NCBI RefSeq assembly: GCF_051401765.1
Contig: NW_027480494.1
Location: forward strand, 868,001-932,000
Direction: 5' to 3'
Length of the DNA stretch: 64,000 nt
From: Calliopsis andreniformis
Taxonomy: Eukaryota; Arthropoda; Insecta; Hymenoptera; Andrenidae
Positions within the stretch are counted from its first letter, which is position 1, and each line of letters begins with the position of its first letter. The position numbers and the translations under genes are program-made. The notes beneath the pieces were generated by a model. That model had not been told where the DNA came from. It did not search any database and saw only the letters and a program-made list of their open reading frames with translations. This document shows positions 53,351 through 64,000 of the stretch, piece after piece.

Positions 53351-55744
53351 GCCTTGGCCGTAGCCATAGTCATAGCAGACATAGCCATAGCCATAGCCAT
53401 AGCAGCCATAGCCATAGCCATAGCAGCCGTAGCCATAGCAGCCGCAGCCATAGCCATAGCCATAGCAGCCATTGCCATAGCCATTGCAGCCATAACCACA
53501 GCCATAGCAGCCATAGCCATAGCCATAGCAGCCATAGGCATATCCATAGCAGCGAGAGCCAGAGCCGCAGCAGCCGTAGACATAGCCATATCCTTAGCAG
53601 CCATAGACATAACTATAGCCATAGCAGCCATAGCTATAGCCATAGCTGCCATAGCCATGGCCATAGTAGCCAAAGCCATAGCCATAGCAGCCATAGCCAC
53701 AGCCATAGCAGACATAGCCACAGCCATAGCAGCCATAGCCATACCCATAGCAGCCGTAGACATAGCCATAGCCTTAGCAGCCATAGACATAATCATAGCC
53801 ATAGCAGCCATAGCCATAGCCACAGCAGCCACAGCCATGGCCATAGTAGCCAAAGCCATAGCCATGGCCATAGTAGCCAAAGCCATAGCCATTGCAGCCA
53901 TAGCCATAGACATAGCCATAGCCGCCAAAACCATAGCCGTAGCCATAGCCATAGCAGCCATAGCCATAGACATAGCAGCCATACCAATGGCCATAGTAGC
54001 CAAAGCCGTAGCCATAGCAGCCATAGCCATAGCCATATCCATAGCGGCCATAGCCATAGCCATAGCGGTCATAGCCATAGCCATAGCCATAGCAGCCATA
54101 GCCATAGCCATAGCCATAGCCATAGCAGCCATAGCCATAGCCATAGCAGCCATAGCCATAGCCATAGCAGACATAGCCACAGCCATAGCAGCCATAGCCA
54201 TAGCCATAGCTGCCATAGGCATAGCCATACCCATAGCAGCCATAGACATAGCCATAGCAGTCATAGCCATAGCCATAGCCATAGCCATAGCAGCCATAGC
54301 CATAGCCATAGCAGCCATAGCCATAGCCATAGCAGCCATAGCAATAGCCATAGCAGCCATAACCACAGCCATAGCAGCCATAGCCATAGCCATAGCAGCC
54401 ATAGCCATAGCCATAGCAGTCATAGCCATAGACATAGCCATAGCAGCTATAGCCATAGCCATAGCCATAGCAGACATAGCCATAGCCATAGCAGCCATAG
54501 CCATAGCCATACCCATAGCAGCCATAGCCATAGCCATAGCAATCATGGCCATAGCCAGAGACAAAGCAGCCATAGTCATAGCCACAGCCATAGCAGCCAT
54601 AGCCATAACCATAGCAGCCATAGCCATAGCCATAGCAGACATAACCACAGCCATAGCAGCCATAGCCATAGCCATAGCTGCCATAGGCATGGCAATAGTA
54701 GCCAAAGCCATAGCCATAGCAGCCATAGCCATAGACATAGCCATAGCAGCCATAGCCACAGCCATAGCAGCCATAGCCATAGCCATAGCTGCCATAGGCA
54801 TAGCCATACCCATAGCAGCCATAGACATAGCCATAGCAGTCATAGCCATAGCCATAGCCATAGCCATAGCAGCCATAGCCATAGCCATAGCCATAGCAGC
54901 CATAGCCGTAGCCATAGCAGCCATAGCAATAGCCATAGCAGCCATAACCACAGCCATAGCAGCCATAGCCATAGCCATAGCAGCCATAGCCATAGCCATA
55001 GCAGTCATAGACATAGACATAGCCACAGCAGCTATAGCCATAGCCATAGCCATAGCAGACATAGCCATAGCCATAGCAGCCATAGCCATAGCCATACCCA
55101 TAGCAGCCATAGCCATAGCCATAGCAATCATGGCCATAGCCAGAGACAAAGCAGCCATAGTCATAGCCACAGCCATAGCAGCCATAGCCATAACCATAGC
55201 AGCCATAGCCATAGCCATAGCAGACATAACCACAGCCATAGCAGCCATAGCCATAGCCATAGCTGCCATAGCCATAGACATAGCCATAGCATCCATACCC
55301 ATAGCCATAGCCATGGCCATAGCAGCCATAGCCATACCCATAGCAGCCATAGCCATAGCCATAGCAATCATAGCCATAGCCATAGCCATAGCCATAGCCA
55401 TAGCAGCCATAGCCATAGCCGATGCAGCCATAGCCATAGCCATAGCAGCCATAGCCGTAGCCATAGCAGCCATAGCCATAGCCAATGCAGCCATAACCAT
55501 AGCCATAGCATCCATAGCGATAGCCATAGCAGCCGTAGGCAGAGCCATAGCAACCATAGCTATATCCATAGCAGACACACACATAGCCACAGCCATAGCA
55601 GCCATAATCATAGCCATAGCCATAGCAGCCAATGCCATAGCCATAGCCATAGCAGCTGTAGCCATTGCCAAAGCGGCCATAGCCATAGCCACAGCAGCCT
55701 TAGCCATAGCCATAGCCATAGCAGACATAGCCATAGCCATAGCA
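53351..55744. repeat. 2.39-kb unit, first copy
   Basis: The unit starts near gccttggccgtagcc at 53351, and the same string is at 55745 (offset 2394). The gcgagagcc block is at 53551 and 55945. Within it, 53.65-54.7 kb also matches 57.92-58.74 kb at offset 4265, including the shared cggtcatagcc variant near 54066 and 58331. An (AC)n marker is at 55572. Confidence 0.8.
53774..55582 (-). other. Longest Gly-Tyr-Cys open frame on the minus strand (602 codons)
   Basis: The minus frame GGC TAT GGC TAT GGC TGC reads Gly-Tyr-Gly-Tyr-Gly-Cys, with variants giving Ser, Phe, His, Asp, Val and Arg. Motifs such as GCCGSGSGC and GFGYYGHG recall high-glycine-tyrosine keratin-associated proteins or cuticle proteins in composition. 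The apparent start is GTG within the (AC)n marker; the frame is open further upstream to a TAA near 55.7 kb, so the start is not real. It ends at TAA where gccata has become gcctta. I saw no ATG in this frame here. The resemblance is probably a by-product of the hexamer. Confidence 0.6.
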
Positions 55745-57163
55745 GCCTTGGCCGTAGCCATAGTCATAGCAGACATAGCCATAGCCATAGCCATAGCAGC
55801 CATAGCCATAGCCATAGCAGCCGTAGCCATAGCAGCCGCAGCCATAGCCATAGCCATAGCAGCCATTGCCATAGCCATTGCAGCCATAACAACAGCCATA
55901 GCAGCCATAGCCATAGCCATAGCAGCCATAGGCATATCCATAGCAGCGAGAGCCAGAGCCGCAGCAGCCGTAGACATAGCCATATCCTTAGCAGCCATAC
56001 ACATAACCATAGCCATAGCAGCCATAGCTATAGCCATAGCTGCCATAGCCATGGCCATAGTAGCCAAAGCCATAGCCATAGCAGCCATAGCCACAGCCAT
56101 AGCAGACATAGCCACAGCCATAGCAGCCATAGCCATACCCATAGCAGCCGTAGACATAGCCATAGCCTTAGCAGCGATAGACATAATCATAGCCACAACA
56201 GCCATAGCCATAGCCACAGCAGCCACAGCCATGGCCATAGTAGCCAAAGCCATAGCCATGGCCATAGTAGCCTAAGCCATAGCCATTGCAGCCATAGCCA
56301 TAGACATAGCCATAGCCGCCAAAACCATAGCCGTAGCCATAGCCATAGCAGCCATAGCCATAGCCATAGCAGCCATACCAATGGCCATATTAGCCAAAGC
56401 CGTAGCCATAGCAGCCATAGCCATAGCCATACCATAGCGGCCATAGCCATAGCCATAGCAGTCATAGCCATAGCCATAGCCATAGCAGCCATAGCCATAG
56501 CCATAGCCATAGCCATAGCAGCCATAGCCATAGCCATAGCAGCCATAGCCATAGCCATAGCAGACATAGCCACAGCCATAGCAGCCATAGCCATAGCCAT
56601 AGCTGCCATAGGCATAGCCATACCCATAGCAGCCATAGACATAGCCATAGCAGTCATAGCCATAGCCATAGCCATAGCCATAGCAGCCATAGCCATAGCC
56701 ATAGCAGCCATAGCCATAGCCATAGCAGCCATAGCAATAGCCATAGCAGCCATAACCACAGCCATAGCAGCCATAGCCATAGCCATAGCAGCCATAGCCA
56801 TAGCCATAGCAGTCATAGCCATAGACATAGCCATAGCAGCTATAGCCATAGCCATAGCCATAGCAGACATAGCCATAGCCATAGCAGCCATAGCCATAGC
56901 CATACCCATAGCAGCCATAGCCATAGCCATAGCAATTATGGCCATAGCCAGAGACAAAGCAGCCATAGTCATAGCCACAGCCATAGCAGCCATAGCCATA
57001 ACCATAGCAGCCATAGCCATAGCCATAGCAGACATAACCACAGCCATAGCAGCCATAGCCATAGCCATAGCTGCCATAGGCATGGCAATAGTAGCCAAAG
57101 CCATAGCCATAGCAGCCATAGCCATAGACATAGCCATAGCAGCCATAGCCACAGCCATAGCAG
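55745..57163. repeat. 2.39-kb unit, second copy, damaged
   Basis: This copy matches the first at +2394, then at +2393 after a 1-bp deletion. It carries unusually many private changes between 55891 and 56431. These include the TAA at 56273-56275 and the frame-shifting deletion. The shared catggcaatagtagcc variant near 54690 and 57083 confirms the pairing. Confidence 0.8.
56431..56432. other. 1-bp deletion that shifts all frames
   Basis: The usual ccatatccatagcgg reads ccataccatagcgg here: one T is missing. It is the only indel not a multiple of three that I could infer in the window. It explains why the 48281/58741 repeat pair is offset by 10460 rather than 10461. Confidence 0.88.
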
Positions 57164-58740
57164 CCTTAGCCATAGCCATAGCCATAGCAGACATAGCCAT
57201 AGCCATAGCCATAGCAGACAATGCCATAGCCATAGCCATAGCTGCTGTAGCCATTGCCAAAGCGGCCATAGCCATAGCCACAGCAGCCTTAGCCATAGCC
57301 ATACCCATAGCAGACATAGCCATAGCCATAGCCATAGCAGCCTTGGCCGTAGCCATAGTCATAGCAGACATAGCCATAGCCATAGCCATAGCAGCCATAG
57401 CCATAGCCATAGCAGCCGTAGCCATAGCAGCCGCAGCCATAGCCATAGCCATAGCAGCCATTGCCATAGCCATTGCAGCCATAACCACAGCCATAGCAGC
57501 CATAGCCGTAGCCATAGCAGCCATAGGCATATCCATAGCAGCGAGAGCCAGAGCCGCAGCAGCCGTAGAGATAGCCATATCCTTAGCAGCCATAGACATA
57601 ACCATAGCCATAGCAGCCATAGCTATAGCCATAGCTGCCATAGCCATGGCCATAGTAGCCAAAGCCATAGCCATAGCAGCCATAGCCATAGACATAGACA
57701 TAGCCATAGCAGCCATAGCCATAGCCATAGCCATAGCCATAGCAGCCATAGCCATAGCCGTAGCAGCCATAGCCATAGCCATAGCAGCCATAGCAGCCAT
57801 AGCGATAGCCATAGCAGTCATAGGCATACCCATAGCAGCCGGAGCCAGAGCCACAGCAGCCGTAGACATAGCCGTAGCCTTAGCATTCATAGCCATAGCT
57901 ATAGCCATAGCAGTCATAGCCATGGCCATAGTAGCCAAAGCCATAGCCATAGCAGCCATAGCCACAGCCATAGCAGACATAGCCACAGCCATAGCAGCCA
58001 TAGCCATACCCATAGCAGCCGTAGACATAGCCATAGCCTTAGCAGCCATAGACATAATCATAGCCATAGCAGCCATAGCCATAGCCACAGCAGCCACAGC
58101 CATGGCCATAGTAGCCAAAGCCATAGCCATGGCCATAGTAGCCAAAGCCATAGCCATTGCAGCCATAGCCATAGACATAGCCATAGCCGCCAAAACCATA
58201 GCCGTAGCCATAGCCATAGCAGCCATAGCCATAGACATAGCAGCCATACCAATGGCCATAGTAGCCAAAGCCGTAGCCATAGCAGCCATAGACATAGCCA
58301 TATCCATAGCGGCCATAGCCATAGCCATAGCGGTCATAGCCATAGCCATAGCCATAGCAGCCATAGCCATAGCCATAGCCATAGCCATAGCAGCCATAGC
58401 CATAGCCATAGCAGCCATAGCCATAGCCATAGCAGACATAGCCACAGCCATAGCAGCCATAGCCATAGCCATAGCTGCCATAGGCATAGCCATACCCATA
58501 GCAGCCATAGACATAGCCATAGCAGTCATAGCCATAGCCATAGCCATAGCCATAGCAGCCATAGCCATAGCCATAGCAGCCATAGCCATAGCCATAGCAG
58601 CCATAGCAATAGCCATAGCAGCCATAACCACAGCCATAGCAGCCATAGCCATAGCCATAGCAGCCATAGCCATAGCCATAGCAGTCATAGCCATAGACAT
58701 AGCCATAGCAGCTATAGCCATAGCCATAGCCATAGCAGAC
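57164..58740. repeat. Partial 2.39-kb units
   Basis: gccttggccgtagcc recurs at 57340 and gcgagagcc at about 57542, both 1595 bp after the second copy. From about 57918 the sequence matches 53653 onward at offset 4265. A one-off gccttagcattcatagcc lies near 57879. The right edge is the start of the 10460-offset repeat. Confidence 0.75.
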
Positions 58741-61700
58741 ATAGCCATAGCCATAGCAGCCATAGCCATAGCCATACCCATAGCAGCCATAGCCATAGCC
58801 ATAGCAATCATGGCCATAGCCAGAGACAAAGCAGCCATAGCCATAGCCACAGCCATAGCAGCCATAGCCATAACCATAGCAGCCATAGCCATAGCCATAG
58901 CAGACATAACCACAGCCATAGCAGCCATAGCCATAGCCATAGCTGCCATAGGCATGGCCATAGTAGCCAAAGCCATAGCCATAGCAGCCATAGCCATAGA
59001 CATAGCCATAGCATCCATAGCCATAGCCATAGCCATGGCCATAGCAGCCATAGCCATACCCATAGCAGCCATAGCCATAGCCATAGCAGTCATAGCCATA
59101 GCCATAGCCATAGCCATAGCCATAGCAGCCATAGCCATAGCCGATGCAGCCATAGCCATAGCCATAGCAGCCATAGCCATCGCCATAGCCTTAGCAGCAA
59201 TAGCCATAGTCATAGCCATAGCCATAGCAGCTATAGCCATAGCCATAGCCATAGCAGCCATAGCCATAGCCATAGCAGCCATAGCCATAGCCATAGCAGA
59301 CATAGCCACAGCCATAGCAGCCATAGCCATAGCCATAGCTGCCATAGGCATAGCCATACCCATAGCAGCCATAGACATAGCCATAGCAGTCATAGCCATA
59401 GCCATAGCCATAGCCATAGCAGCCATAGCCATAGCCATAGCAGCCATAGCCATAGCCATAGCAGCCATAGCAATAGCCATAGCAGCCATAACCACAGCCA
59501 TAGCAGCCATAGCCATAGCCATAGCAGCCATAGCCATAGCCATAGCAGTCATAGCCATAGACATAGCCATAGCAGCTATAGCCATAGCCATAGCCATAGC
59601 AGACATAGCCATAGCCATAGCAGCCATAGCCATAGCCATACCCATAGCAGCCATAGCCATAGCCATAGCAATCATGGCCATAGCCAGAGACAAAGCAGCC
59701 ATAGTCATAGCCACAGCCATAGCAGCCATAGCCATACCCATAGCAGCCATAGCCATAGCCATAGCAGACATAACCACAGCCATAGCTGCCATAGCCATAG
59801 CCATAGCTGCCATAGGCATGGCCATAGTAGCCAAAGCCATAGCCATAACAGCCATAGCCATAGACATAGCCGTAGCATCCATAGCCATAGCCATAGCCAT
59901 GGCCATAGCAGCCATAGCCATACCCATAGCAGCCATAGCCATAGCCATAGCAATCATAGCCATAGCCATAGCCATAGCCATAGCCATAGCCATAGCAGAC
60001 ATAACCACAGCCATAGCAGCCATAGCCATAGCCATAGCAGCCATAGCCATAGCCATAGCAGACATAGCCACAGCCATAGCAGCCATAGCCATAGCCATAG
60101 CAGCCATAGCCATCGCCATAGCCTTAGCAGCAATAGCCATAGTCATAGCCATAGCCATAGCAGCTATAGCCATAGCCATAGCCATAGCAGCCATTGCCAT
60201 CGCCATAGCAGCCATAACCACAGCCATAGCGGCCATAGCCATAGCCGTAGCAGCCAGAGCCATAGCAGCCAGAGCCAGAGCCACAGCAGCCGTAGACATA
60301 GCCATAGCCTTAGCAGCCATAGACATAATCATAGCCATAGCAGCCATAGTCATAGGCACAGCAGCCACAGCCATGGCCATAGTAGCCAAAGCCATAGCCA
60401 TGGCCATAGTAGCCAAAGCCATAGCCATTGCAGCCATAGCCATAGACATAGCCATAGCCGCCAAAACCATAGCCGTAGCCATAGCCATAGCAGCCATAGC
60501 CATAGCCATAGCAGCCATACCAATGGCCATAGTAGCCAAAGCCGTAGCCATAGCTGCCATAGCCATAGCCATATCCATAGCGGCCATAGCCATAGCCATA
60601 GCAGTCATAGCCATAGCCATAGCCATATCAGCCATAGCCATAGCCATAGCCATAGCCATAGCAGCCATAGCCATAGCCATAGCAGCCATAGCCATAGCCA
60701 TAGCAGACATAGCCACAGCCATAGCAGCCATAGCCATAGCCATAGCTGCCATAGGCATAGCCATACCCATAGCAGCCATAGACATAGCCATAGTAGTCAT
60801 AGCAATAGCCATAGCCATAGCCATAGCAGCCATAGCCATAGCCATAGCAGCCATAGCCATAGCATTAGCAGCCATAGCAATAGCCATAGCAGCCATAACC
60901 ACAGCCATAGCAGCCATAGCCATAGCCATAGCAGACATAGCCATAGCCATAGCAGTCATAGCCATAGACATAGCCATAGCAGTCATAGCCATAGACATAG
61001 CCATAGCAGCTATAGCCATAGCCATAGCCATAGCAGACATAGCCATAGCCATAGCAGCCATAGCCATAGCCATACCCATAGCAGCAATAGCCATAGCCAT
61101 AGCAATCAAGGCCATAGCCAGAGACAAAGCAGCCATAGCCATAGCCACAGCCATAGCAGCCATAGCCATAACCATAGCAGCCATAGCCATAGCCATAGCA
61201 GACATAACCACAGCCATAGCAGCCATAGCCATAGCCATAGCTGCCATAGGCATGGCCATAGTAGCCAAAGCCATAGCCATAGCAGCCATAGCCATAGACA
61301 TAGCCATAGCATCCATAGCCATAGCCATAGCCATGGCCATAGCAGCCATAGCCATACCCATAGCAGCCATAGCCATAGCCATAGCAGTCATAGCCATAGC
61401 CATAGCCATAGCCATAGCCATAGCAGCCATAGCCATAGCCGATGCAGCCATAGCCATAGCCATAGCAGCCATAGCCATCGCCATAGCCTTAGCAGCAATA
61501 GCCATAGTCATAGCCATAGCCATAGCAGCTATAGCCATAGCCATAGCCATAGCAGCCATTGCCATAGCCATAGCAGCCATAACCACAGCCATAGCGGCCA
61601 TAGCCATATCCATAGCAGCCAGAGCCATAGCAGCCAGAGCCAGAGCCACAGCAGCCGTAGACATAGCCATAGCCTTAGCAGCCATAGACATAATCATAGC

Positions 61701-64000
61701 CATAGCAGCCATAGCCATAGCCACAGCAGCCACAGCCATGGCCATAGTAGCCAAAGCCATAGCCATGGCCATAGTAGCCAAAGCCATAGCCATTGCAGCC
61801 ATAGCCATAGACATTGCCATAGCCGCCAAAACCGTAGCCGTAGCCATAGCCATAGCAGCCATAGCCATAGCCATAGCAGCCATACCAATGGCCATAGTAG
61901 CCAAAGCCGTAGGCATAGCAGCCATAGCCATAGCCATATCCACAGCGGCCATAGCCATAGCCATAGCAGTCATAGCCATAGCCATAGCCATAGCAGCCAC
62001 AGCCATAGCCATAGCCATAGCCATAGCAGCCATAGCCATAGCCATAGCAGCCATAGCCATAGCCATAGCAGACATAGCCACAGCCATAGCAGCCATAGCC
62101 ATATCCATAGCAGACATAGCCATAGCCATAGCAGACATAACCACAGCCACAGCAGCCATAGCCATAGCCATAGCAGCCATAGCCATAGCCATAGCAGCCA
62201 GAGCCAGAGCCACAGCAGCCGTAGACATAGCCATAGCCTCAGGGGCCATAGACATAACCATAGCCATAGCAGCCATAGAAATAGCCATAGCCGCCACAGC
62301 CATGGCCATTGTATCCAAAACCATAGCCATAGCAGCCATAGCCAAAGACATAACCATAGCAGCCATAGCCATAGCCATAGCCATAGCCAAAGCAGCCATA
62401 GCCATAGCCATAGCAGACATAGCCATAGCCATAGCCATAGCAGCCGTATCCATAGCCATAGTAGCCATAGCCATAGCCATATCAGCCATAGTCGCCATAG
62501 CCATAACCATAGCAGCCATAGCCATAGCCATAGCAGACATAGCCATAGCCATAGCCATAGCAGCCGTATCCATAGCCATAGCCATAGCAGCCATAGCCAT
62601 AGCCATTGCAGCCATAGCCATAGCCATAGCAGCCATAGCCATAGCCATACCCATAGCAGCCATAGCCATAGCCATAGCAGTCATGGCCATAGCCATAGAC
62701 AAAGCAACCATAGCCATAGCCACAGCCATAGCAGCCATAGCCATAACCATAGCAGCCATAGCCATAGCCATAGCAGACATAACCACAGCCATAGCAGCCA
62801 TAGCCATAGCCATAGCAGCCATAGCCATCGCCATAGCCTTAGCAGCAATAGCCATAGTCATAGCCATAGCCATAGCAGCCATAGCCATCGCCATAGCCTT
62901 AGCAGCAATAGCCATAGTCATAGCCATAGCCATAGCAGCTATGGCCATAGCCATAGCCATAGCAGCCACAGCCGCAGCCATAGCAGCCATAGCCATAGCC
63001 ATAGCAGCCATAGTAGACATAGCCATAGCCATAGCAGCCAGAGCCAGAGCCACAGCAGCCGTAGACATAGCCATAGCATCCATAGCCATAGCAGCCGTAG
63101 CCATAGCCATAGCTGCCATAGTCATAACCTTAGCCATTGCAGCCATAGCCATAGCCATAGCAGCCATAGCCGTAGCCATAGCAGCCATAGCCATAGTCAT
63201 AGCAGCCATAGCCATAGCCATAGCAGCCATAGCGATAGCCGTAGCAGCCGTAGGCATAGCCATAGCAGCCATAGCTACATCCATAGCAGACACACACATA
63301 GCCACAGCCATAGCAGCCATAATCATAGCCATAGCCATAGCCGCCACAGCCATGGCCATAGTATCCAAAACCATAGCCATAGCAGCCATAGCCAAAGTCA
63401 TAGCCATAGCAGCCATAGCCATAGCCATAGCCATAGCAGCCATAGCCATATCCATAGCAGCCATAGCCAAAGTCATAGCCATAGCAGCCATAGCCATAGC
63501 CATAGCCATAGCAGCCATAGCCATATCCATAGCAGCCATAGCCGTAGCCATAGCAGCCATAGCCATATCCAATGCAGCCATAACCATAGCCATAGCATCC
63601 ATAGTGATAGCCATAGCAGCCGTAGGCAGAGCCATAGCAACCATAGCTATATCCATAGCAGACACACACATAGCCACAGCCATAGCAGCCATAATCATAG
63701 CCATAGCCATAGCAGCTGTAGCCATTGCCAAAGCGGCCATAGCCATAGCCACAGCAGCCTTAGCCATAGCCATAGCCATAGCAGACATAGCCATAGCCAT
63801 AGCCATAGCAGCCTTGGCCGTAGCCATAGTCATAGCAGACATAGCCATAGCCATAGCCATAGCAGCCATAGCCATAGCCATAGCAGCCGTAGCCATAGCA
63901 GCCGCAGCCATAGCCATAGCCATAGCAGCCATTGCCATAGCCATTGCAGCCATAACCACAGCCATAGCAGCCATAGCCATAGCCATAGCAGCCATAGGCA
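58741..64000. repeat. 5.26-kb direct repeat of 48281-53540 (offset 10460)
   Basis: Landmarks lie exactly 10460 bp after their partners: 48348/58808, 49245/59705, 50646/61106, 52670/63130, and markers 52827/63287 and 53199/63659. I noted about eight differences by eye. The offset is one short of a multiple of three because of the single deletion after 56431. The repeat is cut by the window end, so its true length is unknown. Confidence 0.87.

Larger units (their letters stand above)
6863..56275 (+). other. 16,470-codon Ala-Ile open frame, judged non-coding
   Basis: This continues the frame of 377-6769 and stays open for 49.4 kb. The apparent start is an ATG inside gccatggcc. It ends at TAA 56273-56275, made from AAA in the recurring gccaaagcc variant. 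The product would be thousands of Ala-Ile dipeptides with scattered Val, Thr, Asp, Ser, Lys and Arg. That would be a very hydrophobic chain with no sorting signal or known domain. Substitutions hit all three codon positions of both main codons. The notable point is the lack of any indel that is not a multiple of three. Mutation limits can explain this (few homopolymers, unit-sized slippage), so I do not call a gene. Confidence 0.85.
1..64000. repeat. GCCATA/GCA satellite array spanning the whole window
   Basis: The + strand is built of GCCATA hexamers interrupted by single GCA triplets, giving mostly 21-bp units (GCA plus three hexamers) mixed with 15-bp and 27-bp units. The minus strand reads GGCTAT, so it is G/T-rich and the + strand C/A-rich throughout. 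Orientation never flips. Point variants occur at every position of the hexamer: GCC also appears as ACC, TCC, CCC, GAC, GTC, GGC, GCT, GCG and GCA, and ATA as GTA, TTA, CTA, AAA, ACA, AGA, ATG, ATT and ATC. The longest homopolymers I noticed are four bases (AAAA in ccaaaacc, GGGG in ttaggggcc). The consensus has no CpG. I saw no unique sequence, AATAAA signal, tRNA or rRNA. This is satellite DNA; species and chromosomal location are unknown. Confidence 0.97.

Noticed and set aside
6863..56275. A 16,470-residue Ala-Ile protein gene
   Set aside because: Consensus codons cannot mutate to stops in one step, the start ATG is a repeat variant, other frames are also largely open, all codon positions vary, and no gene signals are present.
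56187..63995. 2602-codon Ala-Met open frame on the minus strand
   Set aside because: It is the GCT-ATG phase of the same repeat. Its consensus codons also resist stops, and it ends only because the deletion after 56431 pushes it into the Leu-Trp phase, where it meets TGA at 56187.
1..64000. CRISPR array
   Set aside because: There are repeats but no unique spacers, no leader and no cas genes; the unit is a 6-bp and 3-bp mixture.
1..64000. Telomeric repeat
   Set aside because: The strand bias is telomere-like, but GGCTAT with GCA interruptions is not a telomere motif I recognise, and the higher-order organisation is typical of internal satellites.
1..64000. CENP-B box or other centromere protein site
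   Set aside because: I saw no sequence resembling the CENP-B box in either strand. Centromere location cannot be judged from the sequence alone.

Overview
All 64 kb is one low-complexity satellite array. I found no recognisable gene, RNA gene, transposon or CRISPR array. On the + strand nearly every base belongs to the hexamer GCCATA with single GCA triplets inserted. The commonest basic unit is therefore 21 bp (one GCA plus three GCCATA), with 15-bp and 27-bp relatives. All units point the same way; I saw no inversion and no run of unique sequence. Nothing identifies the species. Tens of kilobases of gene-free satellite with nested higher-order repeats suggest a eukaryotic chromosome, but that is inference.

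Layout. 1-1740 is the end of a higher-order repeat (HOR) whose start lies outside the window. 1741-10070 is a more diverged mosaic of shuffled blocks. 10071-44161 holds successive HOR copies of 3.9 to 6.4 kb, each marked near its start by a short (AC)n-containing sequence (tagacacacacatag) and further in by a GCAATTGC palindrome. Long, nearly identical duplications lie over these copies: 34539-40472 against 40521-46454 (offset 5982), 44162-48280 against 48281-52399 (adjacent, 4119 bp), and 48281-53540 against 58741-64000 (offset 10460). 53351-58740 contains about two and a half copies of a 2.39-kb unit. It includes the most damaged stretch of the window, 55.89-56.43 kb.

Reading frames. The + frame reading Ala-Ile repeats is open from base 2 to 56275 except for one TGA at 6767-6769. 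It ends at a TAA at 56273-56275 and is then shifted by a 1-bp deletion after 56431. This length is not evidence of a gene: the consensus codons GCC, ATA and GCA cannot become stops by one substitution. On the minus strand another frame reads Gly-Tyr-Gly-Tyr-Gly-Cys, resembling high-glycine-tyrosine keratin-associated or cuticle proteins in composition. It is broken repeatedly by TAA codons and its apparent starts are GTG. The substitution spectrum shows no codon-position constraint. I therefore annotate these as non-coding open frames.

The main points of interest are the near-absence of frame-changing indels over 56 kb, the nested recent duplications with readable recombination junctions, a local cluster of lesions at 56 kb, and a basic unit equal to two turns of the DNA helix.
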